From contig NZ_JACHMH010000001.1 in assembly GCF_014204915.1 (NCBI RefSeq), positions 8,705,501 through 8,769,500 of the forward strand: a stretch of DNA of 64,000 nt, in the 5' to 3' direction. The translations under genes and the position numbers were made by a program. Position 1 is the first letter of the stretch, and each line of letters begins with the position of its first letter. Source of the DNA: Crossiella cryophila (GTDB taxonomy: Bacteria > Actinomycetota > Actinomycetes > Mycobacteriales > Pseudonocardiaceae). The notes under the pieces are model-generated. The model had not been told where the DNA came from. It saw only the letters and a program-made list of their open reading frames with translations, and made no database searches. Positions 25,976-33,614 of the stretch are shown piece by piece.

Positions 25976-26643
25976 CCGTGACCAAGGCCGCCAAAGCACC
26001 GCCCGCCGCGGAACGCATCCGGCAGGCCGCGCTGACCCTGTTCGCGGCCAAGGGTTTCCACGGCACCGGGATCCGGGATCTGGCCGAGACCGCGGGCCTG
26101 TCCTCGGCCAGCCTGTACCACTACATGGGCACCAAGGAGGACCTGCTGCTGGCGATCATGCGCGAGTGCATGACCCGGCTGCTGACCGCCGGTCGGCGGG
26201 TGGTGCTGGACGATCCGGATCCGCGGTCGCGGCTGGCGGGGCTGGTGCAGGTGCACGTGCTCAGCCACGCGGTGCACCCGCTGGAGACCGCGGTGGTGGA
26301 CAACGAACTGCGCGCGCTCTCCGCCACCGCCCGCGCCACCGTGGTGGCCCAGCGGGACGAGTACGAGGACCTGTGGCGGGCGGCCATCGAGGACGGCTGC
26401 GCCAGTGGCGTGTTCCGGACCTCGGCCCAGGCGGTGACCCGGCTGGCACTGCTGGAGATGTGCAGCGGGGTGGCCAGGTGGTACTCCCCGCGCGGCAGGC
26501 TGGCGCTGACCGAACTGGCCACGCACTACACCGAGATCGCCTTCGGCGCGCTGCACGCGGAACCGTCCACAGTGGACGTCGAGGCGGCGAGGCGGCGGAG
26601 CAGGCTGGTCACCGAGGTGTGGGGCGTGCCGGTGCGGCGTTGA
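25972..26643 (+). CDS. TetR-family transcriptional regulator
   Basis: A 223-residue TetR protein. The N-terminal HTH is AAERIRQAALTLFAAKGFHGTGIRDLAETAGLSSASLYHYMGTKEDLLLAIM; the remaining helices form the ligand pocket. It is the last gene of the hydratase, ligase, thioesterase operon and starts in a GTGA overlap, so it probably controls that operon in response to an acyl-CoA and may bind the palindrome at 22853. Its last 35 bases overlap the convergent MmpS-like gene. Confidence 0.92.
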   Translation: MTVTKAAKAPPAAERIRQAALTLFAAKGFHGTGIRDLAETAGLSSASLYHYMGTKEDLLLAIMRECMTRLLTAGRRVVLDDPDPRSRLAGLVQVHVLSHAVHPLETAVVDNELRALSATARATVVAQRDEYEDLWRAAIEDGCASGVFRTSAQAVTRLALLEMCSGVARWYSPRGRLALTELATHYTEIAFGALHAEPSTVDVEAARRRSRLVTEVWGVPVRR

Positions 26644-27070
26644 GGGTCTCGCCGGTCGGCGTGCGCGCCGTGCAGACCAGCGGCTGACCCGGTTCCGCGG
26701 TCCGGCTGGCCAGCACGCGTTCCCGGCCGCGGCCCTTGTCCTGGATGATCACGCAGGTGAGTCCGGCCGGCGGGGTGGCGATGGCGATCTTGGCCTCCGC
26801 GCCCGCCGGGATGATGACCTCGGTGCTCCACGGCGGGGTGATGCTGGCCGCCGGGGCCGGGGTGGGCGCCTGGGTGCGGTCGGCGCCGGTGCCCTGGCTG
26901 TACTCGACGCTGACCGGACCCGAGCCGCCGGTGACCTGGTAGGTGATCGAGTAGGCGTCGATCGGGCGGTAGACCACGGTCAGCAGATACGTCACGTAGG
27001 ACACCGCGACCAGGCCGACCACGCCGAGCGAGGCCAGCACGGTGCGCATCGCCGGGGAGAGCGCCTTCAC
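26609..27070 (-). CDS. MmpS-like membrane protein
   Basis: A 153-residue protein with one N-terminal membrane helix (VLASLGVVGLVAVSYVTYLL). The extracytoplasmic domain has ITYQVTGGSGPVSVEYSQGTG and a late VCTARTPTGETLN segment, the pattern of the mycobacterial MmpS and related actinobacterial proteins. No MmpL transporter is next to it. It overlaps the convergent TetR gene by 35 bases. The lengths and the glycine-rich early strand fit the family; a role beside an exporter is inferred. Confidence 0.7.
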   Translation of the reverse strand: MKALSPAMRTVLASLGVVGLVAVSYVTYLLTVVYRPIDAYSITYQVTGGSGPVSVEYSQGTGADRTQAPTPAPAASITPPWSTEVIIPAGAEAKIAIATPPAGLTCVIIQDKGRGRERVLASRTAEPGQPLVCTARTPTGETLNAAPARPTPR

Positions 27071-27142
27071 CCGGCCAGCTTCCCACCGGGTCCGGCGGAA
27101 CCGGTGGGAGGCAGGCCGGGTCGGGCGTGTCCGACTGCGGAC

Positions 27143-27916
27143 TCAGTTGTGCAGGAACTTCGGGTCGCGCTTGTCGATGAAGGCGGCCATGCCTTCCTTC
27201 TGGTCCGCGGTGGCGAAGGTGGCGTGGAAGAGCCTGCGCTCGAACCGGACGCCCTCGGCCAGCGTGGTCTCGTAGGCGCGGTTCACCGCCTCCTTGGCCA
27301 TGATCGCGATCGGCGCGGACATGCCGGCGATGATGGTCGCGGTGGCCAGCGCGTTGTCCAGCAGGTCGTCGGCCGGGACGATCCGGGACACCAGTCCGGC
27401 CCGCTCGGCCTCCTCGGCACCCATCATCCGGCCGGTCAGGCACAGTTCCATCGCCTTGGCCTTGCCGATGGCCCTGGTCAGCCGCTGCGAGCCGCCGATG
27501 CCGGGGATCACGCCGAGCTTGATCTCGGGCTGGCCGAACTTGGCGGTGTCCGCGGCCAGCAGCACATCGCAGAGCATGGCCAGCTCGCAGCCGCCGCCAA
27601 GGGCGTACCCGGCGACCGCGGCGATGATCGGCTTGCGCACCTGGGCGAGCTGGTCCCACTCGGCGAACCAGTCGTCCAGGTAGACCTGCGGGTAGCTGTT
27701 GGGCTGCATCTCCTTGATGTCGGCCCCGGCCGCGAACGCCTTGGCCGAGCCGGTGATCACCAGCGCGCCGATGTCCGGGTCCCGGTCGAGTTCGCGGGCC
27801 GCGGTGGTGACCTCCCGCATCAGCTCCAGGTTCAGCGCGTTGAGCGCCTTGGGGCGGTTGAGGGTGATCAGGCCGACCCGGCCGTGCCGTTCGACGAGGA
27901 TGGTCTGGTGGGTCAC
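27143..27916 (-). CDS. Enoyl-CoA hydratase (EchA-type)
   Basis: A 257-residue crotonase. It has [32 protein letters not shown] (oxyanion hole), [25 protein letters not shown] with the first catalytic Glu, and [20 protein letters not shown] with the second, which is the pair of acids required for hydration. It is closest in motif to short-chain EchA8/Ech enzymes. The start is GTG in a GTGA overlap with mmsB. In the valine operon it would hydrate methacrylyl-CoA to 3-hydroxyisobutyryl-CoA. Confidence 0.92.
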   Translation of the reverse strand: MTHQTILVERHGRVGLITLNRPKALNALNLELMREVTTAARELDRDPDIGALVITGSAKAFAAGADIKEMQPNSYPQVYLDDWFAEWDQLAQVRKPIIAAVAGYALGGGCELAMLCDVLLAADTAKFGQPEIKLGVIPGIGGSQRLTRAIGKAKAMELCLTGRMMGAEEAERAGLVSRIVPADDLLDNALATATIIAGMSAPIAIMAKEAVNRAYETTLAEGVRFERRLFHATFATADQKEGMAAFIDKRDPKFLHN

Positions 27917-28812
27917 GCCTGTTCTCCCTTGGCCGAGCGGTCGCGGATGGCGTTGATGATGCCGGAGAAGTCGGTGCCGGCCCCGCCGTCGGCCGCGTAG
28001 GCGCGGAACAGTTCGGCGGTGTGCTTGCCCAGCGCGGTGTCCGCGCCGGTCTCGGCCGCCGCCGCCTCGGCAAGGCCGAGGTCCTTGAGCATCAGCGCGG
28101 TGGCGAAGCCGGGCTGGTAGTCCCGGTTGGCCGGGCTGCCGGGGACCGGGCCGGGCACCGGGCAGTTGGTGGTCAGCGCCCAGCACTGGCCGGAGGCGGT
28201 GGAGGCCACGTCGAAGAGGGCCTGGTGGGACAGGCCGAGCTTCTCGCCGAGCACGAACGCCTCGCCGACGGCGACCATGGAGATGCCGAGGATGAGGTTG
28301 TTGCAGATCTTGGCGGCCTGGCCGGCGCCGGAGTCGCCGCAGTGCACCGAGCGGCGGCCCATCACGGCCAGCAGGCCCTCGGCGCGGGCGAAGTTGTCGG
28401 TGCTGCCGCCTACCATGAAGGTCAGGGTGGCGGCCTGGGCGCCGACGACGCCTCCGGAGACCGGGGCGTCGATCGCGGCGTGCCCCGCGCTGACGGCCGC
28501 CTCGGCGGCCTGCCGGGCGGCGGCCACGTCAATGGTGGAGCAGTCCAGGAACAGGGTGCCGGGCTTGGCCTCGACCAGCACCTCGCGGTAGCAGTCGAGC
28601 ACGTGCGCGCCGCTGGGCAGCATGGTGATGACCACCTCGGCCTCGCGCACGGCCTGCACCGCGCTGCCGGCCGGGGCGACGCCTGCCTGCTCGGCGGCGT
28701 CCACCGCGGCGGCGACCGGGTCGTAGCCGTGCACGGTGTGCCCGGCCTTGACCAGGTTGGCGGCCATCGGGCCACCCATGTTGCCCAGACCGAGGAATCC
28801 GATCACGGTCAT
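27913..28812 (-). CDS. mmsB: 3-hydroxyisobutyrate dehydrogenase
   Basis: A 299-residue enzyme that oxidises 3-hydroxyisobutyrate to methylmalonate semialdehyde with NAD. Seen are the Rossmann [16 protein letters not shown] at the N-terminus, [13 protein letters not shown], the substrate-binding [22 protein letters not shown], and the catalytic-Lys segment [18 protein letters not shown] 28812 is set by the ATGA overlap with the preceding hydrolase gene. Its position between the hydrolase and the hydratase matches the order of steps in valine breakdown. Confidence 0.95.
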   Translation of the reverse strand: MTVIGFLGLGNMGGPMAANLVKAGHTVHGYDPVAAAVDAAEQAGVAPAGSAVQAVREAEVVITMLPSGAHVLDCYREVLVEAKPGTLFLDCSTIDVAAARQAAEAAVSAGHAAIDAPVSGGVVGAQAATLTFMVGGSTDNFARAEGLLAVMGRRSVHCGDSGAGQAAKICNNLILGISMVAVGEAFVLGEKLGLSHQALFDVASTASGQCWALTTNCPVPGPVPGSPANRDYQPGFATALMLKDLGLAEAAAAETGADTALGKHTAELFRAYAADGGAGTDFSGIINAIRDRSAKGEQA

Positions 28813-29855
28813 GCCGTACCTCCGAACACGGGCTGCTGCCCAGGCTGGGCGAGGAAGTAGCTCCGCACCGCGGCCTCGTCGACCTCGGCCAGGGTGGCCG
28901 GGCGCCAGGTCGGGTTGCGGTCCTTGTCGATCACCGCGGCGCGGATGCCCTCGCCGAGGTCCGGTGCGGTGAGGAACCGGCTGACCAGGAGGTGTTCCAG
29001 GTTCAGGCAGTCCTCCAGGGTGGCCAGCCCGCGGGCGGTGCGCAGCGCGCGCAGGGTCACCTTGACCGCGGTGGGCGCCTTGGCCTGGATCTCCTTGGCC
29101 GCGGCCTCGGCGGCCGGGTGGCCGCTGGCGTGCAGGTTGTCCAGGATCTGCTCGACGCTGTCCGCGGCGTAGCAGGAGTCGATCCACTCCCGGTCAGCGG
29201 CGAACTGGCCGGCCGGGGGTACTTCGGCGCGCGCGGCGATCTGCACCAGCAGCTCGTCGGCGGGCAGCTCGGCCAGTTCGGCCAGCGCGCTGCTGGGCAG
29301 GTACTGATCGGCCAGGCCGAGCAGGATCGCGTCCGCGGCGCCGACCCGGCCGCCGGTCAGGCCCAGGTGCGTGCCCAGTTCGCCGGGCGCGCGGGAGAGC
29401 AGGTAGGTGCCGCCGACGTCGGGGATGAAGCCGATGGAGACCTCGGGCATGCCGATCGCGGAGCGTTCGGTGACCACCCGGACCGAGCCGTGCGCGGACA
29501 CGCCGACCCCGCCGCCCATCACCAGGCCGTCCATGAACACCACGTACGGCTTGGGGTAGTTCGCGATCAGCGCGTTGATCAGGTATTCCTCGCGCCAGAA
29601 CTGGATCGGGCCGTCGGTGCCGCCCTGGATGGCCTGGTAGATGCTGCGGATGTCGCCACCGGCGCACAGGCCGCGTTCGCCCGCGCCGTCGAGCAGCACC
29701 GCGTGCACCGCCGGGTCCTGCGCCCAGCTGGTGAGCGCGGCGCCCATCTCGCGCAGCATGTCGTCGCTGAGCGCGTTGATCGCGCGCGGGCGGTTGAGCG
29801 TGATCCGGCCGACGCCACCGGATACCCGGATGAGGATGTCCTTGTCCTCGCTCAC
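28809..29855 (-). CDS. 3-hydroxyisobutyryl-CoA hydrolase (ECH_2 family)
   Basis: A 348-residue crotonase-superfamily hydrolase, about 90 residues longer than the hydratases. It shows ITLNRPRAINALSDDML, ERGLCAGGDIRSIYQ, YVVFMDGLVMGGGVGVSAHGSVRVVTE and MPEVSIGFIPDVGGTYLLSR, the typical order in HIBCH enzymes. The long C-terminal helical part ends near LDECLNL-like EDCLNLEHLLVSRFL. It frees 3-hydroxyisobutyrate from its CoA ester so that MmsB can act. Start GTG 29855 overlaps the acyl-CoA dehydrogenase stop. Confidence 0.92.
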   Translation of the reverse strand: MSEDKDILIRVSGGVGRITLNRPRAINALSDDMLREMGAALTSWAQDPAVHAVLLDGAGERGLCAGGDIRSIYQAIQGGTDGPIQFWREEYLINALIANYPKPYVVFMDGLVMGGGVGVSAHGSVRVVTERSAIGMPEVSIGFIPDVGGTYLLSRAPGELGTHLGLTGGRVGAADAILLGLADQYLPSSALAELAELPADELLVQIAARAEVPPAGQFAADREWIDSCYAADSVEQILDNLHASGHPAAEAAAKEIQAKAPTAVKVTLRALRTARGLATLEDCLNLEHLLVSRFLTAPDLGEGIRAAVIDKDRNPTWRPATLAEVDEAAVRSYFLAQPGQQPVFGGTA

Positions 29856-31021
29856 TTGTCACCGCCCATCAGGCCGCGCGAGACGATGACCCGCATGATC
29901 TCGTTGGTCCCTTCGAGGATCTGGTGCACCCGGAGGTCACGCACGATCTTCTCCACTCCGTACTCGGCGAGGTACCCGTACCCACCGTGCAGTTGCAGCG
30001 CCTGGTTCGCCACTTCGAAACCGGTGTCGGTGCCGAACCGCTTGGCCATCGCGCACAGCCGGGTGGCGTCCGGGTGCCGGGCGTCCAGCGCGGAGGCCGC
30101 CCGCCACAGCAGCAGCCGGGCCGCCTCCAGCTCGGTGCCCATGTCGGCCACGGTGAACCGCAGCGCCTGCTGCTTGCTCAGCGGCCCGCCGAACGCGGTG
30201 CGCTGGCCCAGGTGCGTGATCGCCTTGTCCAGCGCGGCCTGCGCGCCGCCGAGGGAGCAGGCGGCGATGTTGATCCGGCCGCCGTCCAGCCCGGACATGG
30301 CGATCCGGAAACCGTTGCCCTCGCCGCCGATCAGGTTGGCCGCGGGCACCCGCACGCCGTCCAGGACGACCTGCCGGGTGGGCTGGGCGTTCCAGCCCAT
30401 CTTCTGCTCGTTCGGGCCGAACTCCAGCCCCGGCGTGCCCTTGGGCACCGCGAACGCGGACACCCCGCTCGCACCCGGACCGCCGGTGCGGGCCATCACC
30501 AGGTAGAAGTCCGAGGTGCCGGCGCCGGAGATGAACTGCTTGACCCCGGTGAGCACGTACTCGTCCCCGTCCCGGACCGCGCTGGTGCGCAGCGCGGCGG
30601 CGTCCGAGCCCGCGTCGGGTTCGGTGAGGCAGTAGCTGGCCAGCTGGTCCATCGAGACCAGGCCGGGCAGCCACCGGGTGCGCTGGGCGTCGTCGCCGAA
30701 GCGGTCGACCATGCCCGCGACCATGTTGTGGATGGACAGGTACCCGGCGATGGACGGGCAGCCGGTGGCCAGGGACTCGAACACGAGCACCGCGTCCAGG
30801 CGGCTGAGCCCGGACCCGCCGTGTTCCTCGCCGACGTAGATGCCGCCCATGCCCAGCTGCGCGGCCTTGCGCAGCACGTCGACCGGGAAGTGCTTGCGCT
30901 GGTCCCAGTCCACCGCGTGCGGGGCCAGGTGCTCGGCGGCGAAGTCGGCGGCCATCTCCCTGATGGCGCGCTGATCCTCGTTGAGCCCGAACACATCCGG
31001 CCGGATCTCGGAGATGGTCAT
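29852..31021 (-). CDS. Acyl-CoA dehydrogenase (isobutyryl-CoA dehydrogenase type)
   Basis: A 389-residue FAD enzyme. It contains YCLTEPDAGSDAAALRT (substrate and FAD contact), QFISGAGTSDFYLVMART, and the catalytic-Glu region ending LQLHGGYGYLAEYGVEKIVRDLRVHQILEGTNEIMRV. The Glu lies in HQILEGTNE. Placed between mmsA and the hydrolase, it is expected to oxidise isobutyryl-CoA to methacrylyl-CoA in valine catabolism. It starts 4 bases after the mmsA stop. Confidence 0.93.
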   Translation of the reverse strand: MTISEIRPDVFGLNEDQRAIREMAADFAAEHLAPHAVDWDQRKHFPVDVLRKAAQLGMGGIYVGEEHGGSGLSRLDAVLVFESLATGCPSIAGYLSIHNMVAGMVDRFGDDAQRTRWLPGLVSMDQLASYCLTEPDAGSDAAALRTSAVRDGDEYVLTGVKQFISGAGTSDFYLVMARTGGPGASGVSAFAVPKGTPGLEFGPNEQKMGWNAQPTRQVVLDGVRVPAANLIGGEGNGFRIAMSGLDGGRINIAACSLGGAQAALDKAITHLGQRTAFGGPLSKQQALRFTVADMGTELEAARLLLWRAASALDARHPDATRLCAMAKRFGTDTGFEVANQALQLHGGYGYLAEYGVEKIVRDLRVHQILEGTNEIMRVIVSRGLMGGDK

Positions 31022-31025
31022 GGCT

Positions 31026-32525
31026 TCAGTCCATGGTCGGGATGACGAAGGACGCGCCTTCCTTGACCCCGGAGGGCCAGCGCGAGGTGACCGTCTTGGT
31101 CCTGGTGTAGAACTTGAACGAGTCGGGTCCGTGCTGGTTGAGGTCGCCGAAGCCGGAGCGCTTCCAGCCGCCGAAGGTGTGGTAGGCCACCGGCACCGGG
31201 ATCGGCACGTTGACGCCGACCATGCCCGCGCGCACCCGGCGGGAGAAGTCGCGGGCGGTGTCGCCGTCGCGGGTGAAGATCGCCACGCCGTTGCCGTACT
31301 CGTGCTCGGAGGGCAGTCGCAGTGCCTGCTCGTAGTCCTCGGCGCGCACGATGACCAGCACCGGGCCGAAGATCTCCTCCTGGTAGATGCTCATCTCCGG
31401 GGTGACGTGGTCGAACAGGCAGGCGCCGAGGAAGTAGCCGTCCTCGTGGCCTGCCAGGGTGAAGTCACGGCCGTCGGCGAGCAGGGTGGCGCCCTCGGCG
31501 ACACCGGAGTCGACGTAGCCGCGGACCTTCTCCAGCAGTCCGGCGCTGGAGAGCGGGCCGAACTCGGCCTCGGCGTCGAAGGAGTGGCCGATGCGCAGTT
31601 CCTTGACCCGCTCGGTCAGCTTCGCCGCCAGGGCGTCCGCGGTGGCCTGGCCGACCGGGACGGCGACCGAGATCGCCATGCAGCGCTGACCCGCGGAGCC
31701 GAAGCCGGCGCCGATCAGGGCGTCCACCACGCCGTCCAGGTCCGCGTCCGGCATGATGATCATGTGGTTCTTGGCGCCGCCGAAGCACTGGGCGCGCTTG
31801 CCGTTGGCGGTGGCGGTGGAATAGACGTAGTGCGCGATGTCGGAGGAGCCGACGAAGCCGACCGCCTCGATCCGCGGGTCGGTGAGGATGGTGTCCACCG
31901 CGGTCTTGTCCCCGTTGACCACGTTGAGCACGCCCGGCGGCAGACCGGCTTCCAGGAACAGCTCGGCGATCTTCAGCGGCACCGAGGGGTCCCGCTCGGA
32001 GGGCTTGAGGATGAAGGAGTTCCCGCAGGCGATCGCGGGGGCGATCTTCCACAGCGGGATCATCGCGGGGAAGTTGAACGGGGTGATCCCGGCGACCACG
32101 CCCAGCGGCTGGCGCAGCGAGTGCACGTCGATGCCGCCGCCGGCGCCGTCGGTGAACTCGCCCTTGAGCAGGTGCGGGGCGCCCGCGGCGAACTCGACCA
32201 CCTCGAGCCCGCGCTGGATGTCGCCCTTGGCGTCGGCGATGGTCTTGCCGTGCTCGCTGGAGAGCAGCTTGGCCAGCAGGTCGAGGTCGCGCTGGGCCAG
32301 GTCAAGGAAGCGCAGCAGCACCCTGGCCCGCCGCTGCGGGTTCCAGGCGGCCCATTCCACCTGGGCGGCGGCCGCGTCGGCGATGGCGGCCCTGGTCTCC
32401 TCGACCGAGGCCAGCGGCACCCTGGCCTGCACCCGCCCGGTGTTGGGGTCGTAAACGTCGCCGAAGTTCCCCGACGTCCCGGGAACCGGCTTGCCGCCGA
32501 CGAAATGGGTCAGTTCGTGGACCAT
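31026..32525 (-). CDS. mmsA: Methylmalonate-semialdehyde dehydrogenase (CoA-acylating)
   Basis: A 499-residue aldehyde dehydrogenase superfamily enzyme that turns methylmalonate semialdehyde into propionyl-CoA. Seen are ITPFNFPAMIPLWKIAPAIACGNSFILKPSE, GFVGSSDIAHYVY, GGAKNHMIIMPDADLD and the catalytic Cys in GSAGQRCMAISVAVPVG, plus YQEEIFGPVLV. The Cys context (GQRCM) is characteristic of MmsA. ATG 32525 gives the usual family N-terminus (MVHELTHFVGGKPV); the frame is open 13 codons further but adds nothing conserved. First gene of the valine operon. Confidence 0.96.
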   Translation of the reverse strand: MVHELTHFVGGKPVPGTSGNFGDVYDPNTGRVQARVPLASVEETRAAIADAAAAQVEWAAWNPQRRARVLLRFLDLAQRDLDLLAKLLSSEHGKTIADAKGDIQRGLEVVEFAAGAPHLLKGEFTDGAGGGIDVHSLRQPLGVVAGITPFNFPAMIPLWKIAPAIACGNSFILKPSERDPSVPLKIAELFLEAGLPPGVLNVVNGDKTAVDTILTDPRIEAVGFVGSSDIAHYVYSTATANGKRAQCFGGAKNHMIIMPDADLDGVVDALIGAGFGSAGQRCMAISVAVPVGQATADALAAKLTERVKELRIGHSFDAEAEFGPLSSAGLLEKVRGYVDSGVAEGATLLADGRDFTLAGHEDGYFLGACLFDHVTPEMSIYQEEIFGPVLVIVRAEDYEQALRLPSEHEYGNGVAIFTRDGDTARDFSRRVRAGMVGVNVPIPVPVAYHTFGGWKRSGFGDLNQHGPDSFKFYTRTKTVTSRWPSGVKEGASFVIPTMD

Positions 32526-32616
32526 GGACGCACCCCACTGTGCATTGGCGAACCCGCCGCACAAGGGTTTGCCTCGTGGGCCGGTGAGTGATCAGCGCCA
32601 CCCACGGCCGAACATA

Positions 32617-32634
32617 TAGTAGGACGTCCGACTA
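32617..32634. promoter_or_regulatory. Palindromic operator upstream of the valine operon
   Basis: TAGTAGGACGTCCGACTA is palindromic except for one central-arm pair, with a perfect GGACGTCC core. It lies about 92 bases upstream of mmsA and overlaps the stop codon of the upstream kinase gene. Position suggests control of mmsA by a repressor not encoded next to it. Confidence 0.55.
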
Positions 32635-33594
32635 TGTCGATACAGAGTGACGGAAGTCCAAGTGTTCCACAAGGGTCGGCAGCCGGTCGATCCACGCGAG
32701 CAGCAGGTCCCGCCAGTCGCCGACCCTGGTCATGGACTCCGCGGACAGGCCGTCGTCGGCCGCCCACTCCGCCCAGTCCTCACTGGCCAGCCAGCCGAGG
32801 CAGCCCACCACCCGGTGCAGCAGCAACAGGTGCGCGGGCACGGTGCGGCCGTAGCCGGTCCAGAAGGCCGGGGGCAGCTCCGCGCCGTGCAGATAGGCGT
32901 GTTCCTGGAACGCGGACAGCTCGTCGAGGGGCTGCCGCACGCCCGGGTAGTCCCAGTCGATCAGGGTGGCCCGGTCCGGGCTGATGATCACGTTGAACAG
33001 GTTGACATCGCCGTGCACCAGGCAGGGTCGCTCGGCGCGCACCGCGTCGGCGTGCCGGTCCAGCGCGGCCTCGACCACCGGTAGCAGCGGCAGCAGGGCC
33101 GGGCGGTGCGCGCGCACCCAGGACCGGGTCCCGGCCAGTTCGGCACGCAGCCGCTCGACCGGGTCGCCGGGGGTCAGCTCGAGGCCGTCCGGGCGGAACT
33201 CGCCGTGCAGGTGCGCGGGGAAGCCGACCGCGTGCACCGCGGCGAAGGCCCGGCCGACCGCCTGCCACACCGGCACGTCCGCCGCGCCCAGGCGCAGCAC
33301 CTCGGCCAGGGTGCGGCCCTCGACGAAATCCACCAGCACGTCGCCGCGTTCGCTGGCGGCCAGCAGCGCGGGCGCGCCGACGCCGTTGGCCGCCAGGAAC
33401 GCGGCCTTGGGCGCCGGCGGCTTCCGGGGCTGCTTGTTCTGCCGCAGCAACACCTTCCGGCCGCCGGCGAGCACGACCAGGTGCAGCCGGTTGTCCAGTC
33501 CGTCGCCGCCGAGCCGCTCGACCCGGACCACCGCGGGCAGTCCGGCGGCGGCGATCAGGCCGGGCAGGACACTCGCGGGGCCGGGCAGCGACAC
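32632..33594 (-). CDS. APH-family phosphotransferase
   Basis: A 320-residue kinase of the aminoglycoside phosphotransferase/choline kinase fold. The ATP lobe includes VLLRQNKQPRKPPAP; the catalytic loop is CLVHGDVNLFNVII and the Mg-binding segment is LIDWDYPG. The His-Gly-Asp and downstream Asn are intact, so it should be active, and the substrate could be an aminoglycoside, a choline-like amine or a sugar. It starts at GTG 33594, 20 bases after the stop of the PLD-like gene, so it is probably the third gene of that operon. It ends inside the palindrome upstream of mmsA. Confidence 0.87.
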   Translation of the reverse strand: MSLPGPASVLPGLIAAAGLPAVVRVERLGGDGLDNRLHLVVLAGGRKVLLRQNKQPRKPPAPKAAFLAANGVGAPALLAASERGDVLVDFVEGRTLAEVLRLGAADVPVWQAVGRAFAAVHAVGFPAHLHGEFRPDGLELTPGDPVERLRAELAGTRSWVRAHRPALLPLLPVVEAALDRHADAVRAERPCLVHGDVNLFNVIISPDRATLIDWDYPGVRQPLDELSAFQEHAYLHGAELPPAFWTGYGRTVPAHLLLLHRVVGCLGWLASEDWAEWAADDGLSAESMTRVGDWRDLLLAWIDRLPTLVEHLDFRHSVST

Positions 33595-33614
33595 CTCGGG
33601 GCCGGTCGGCGGCG

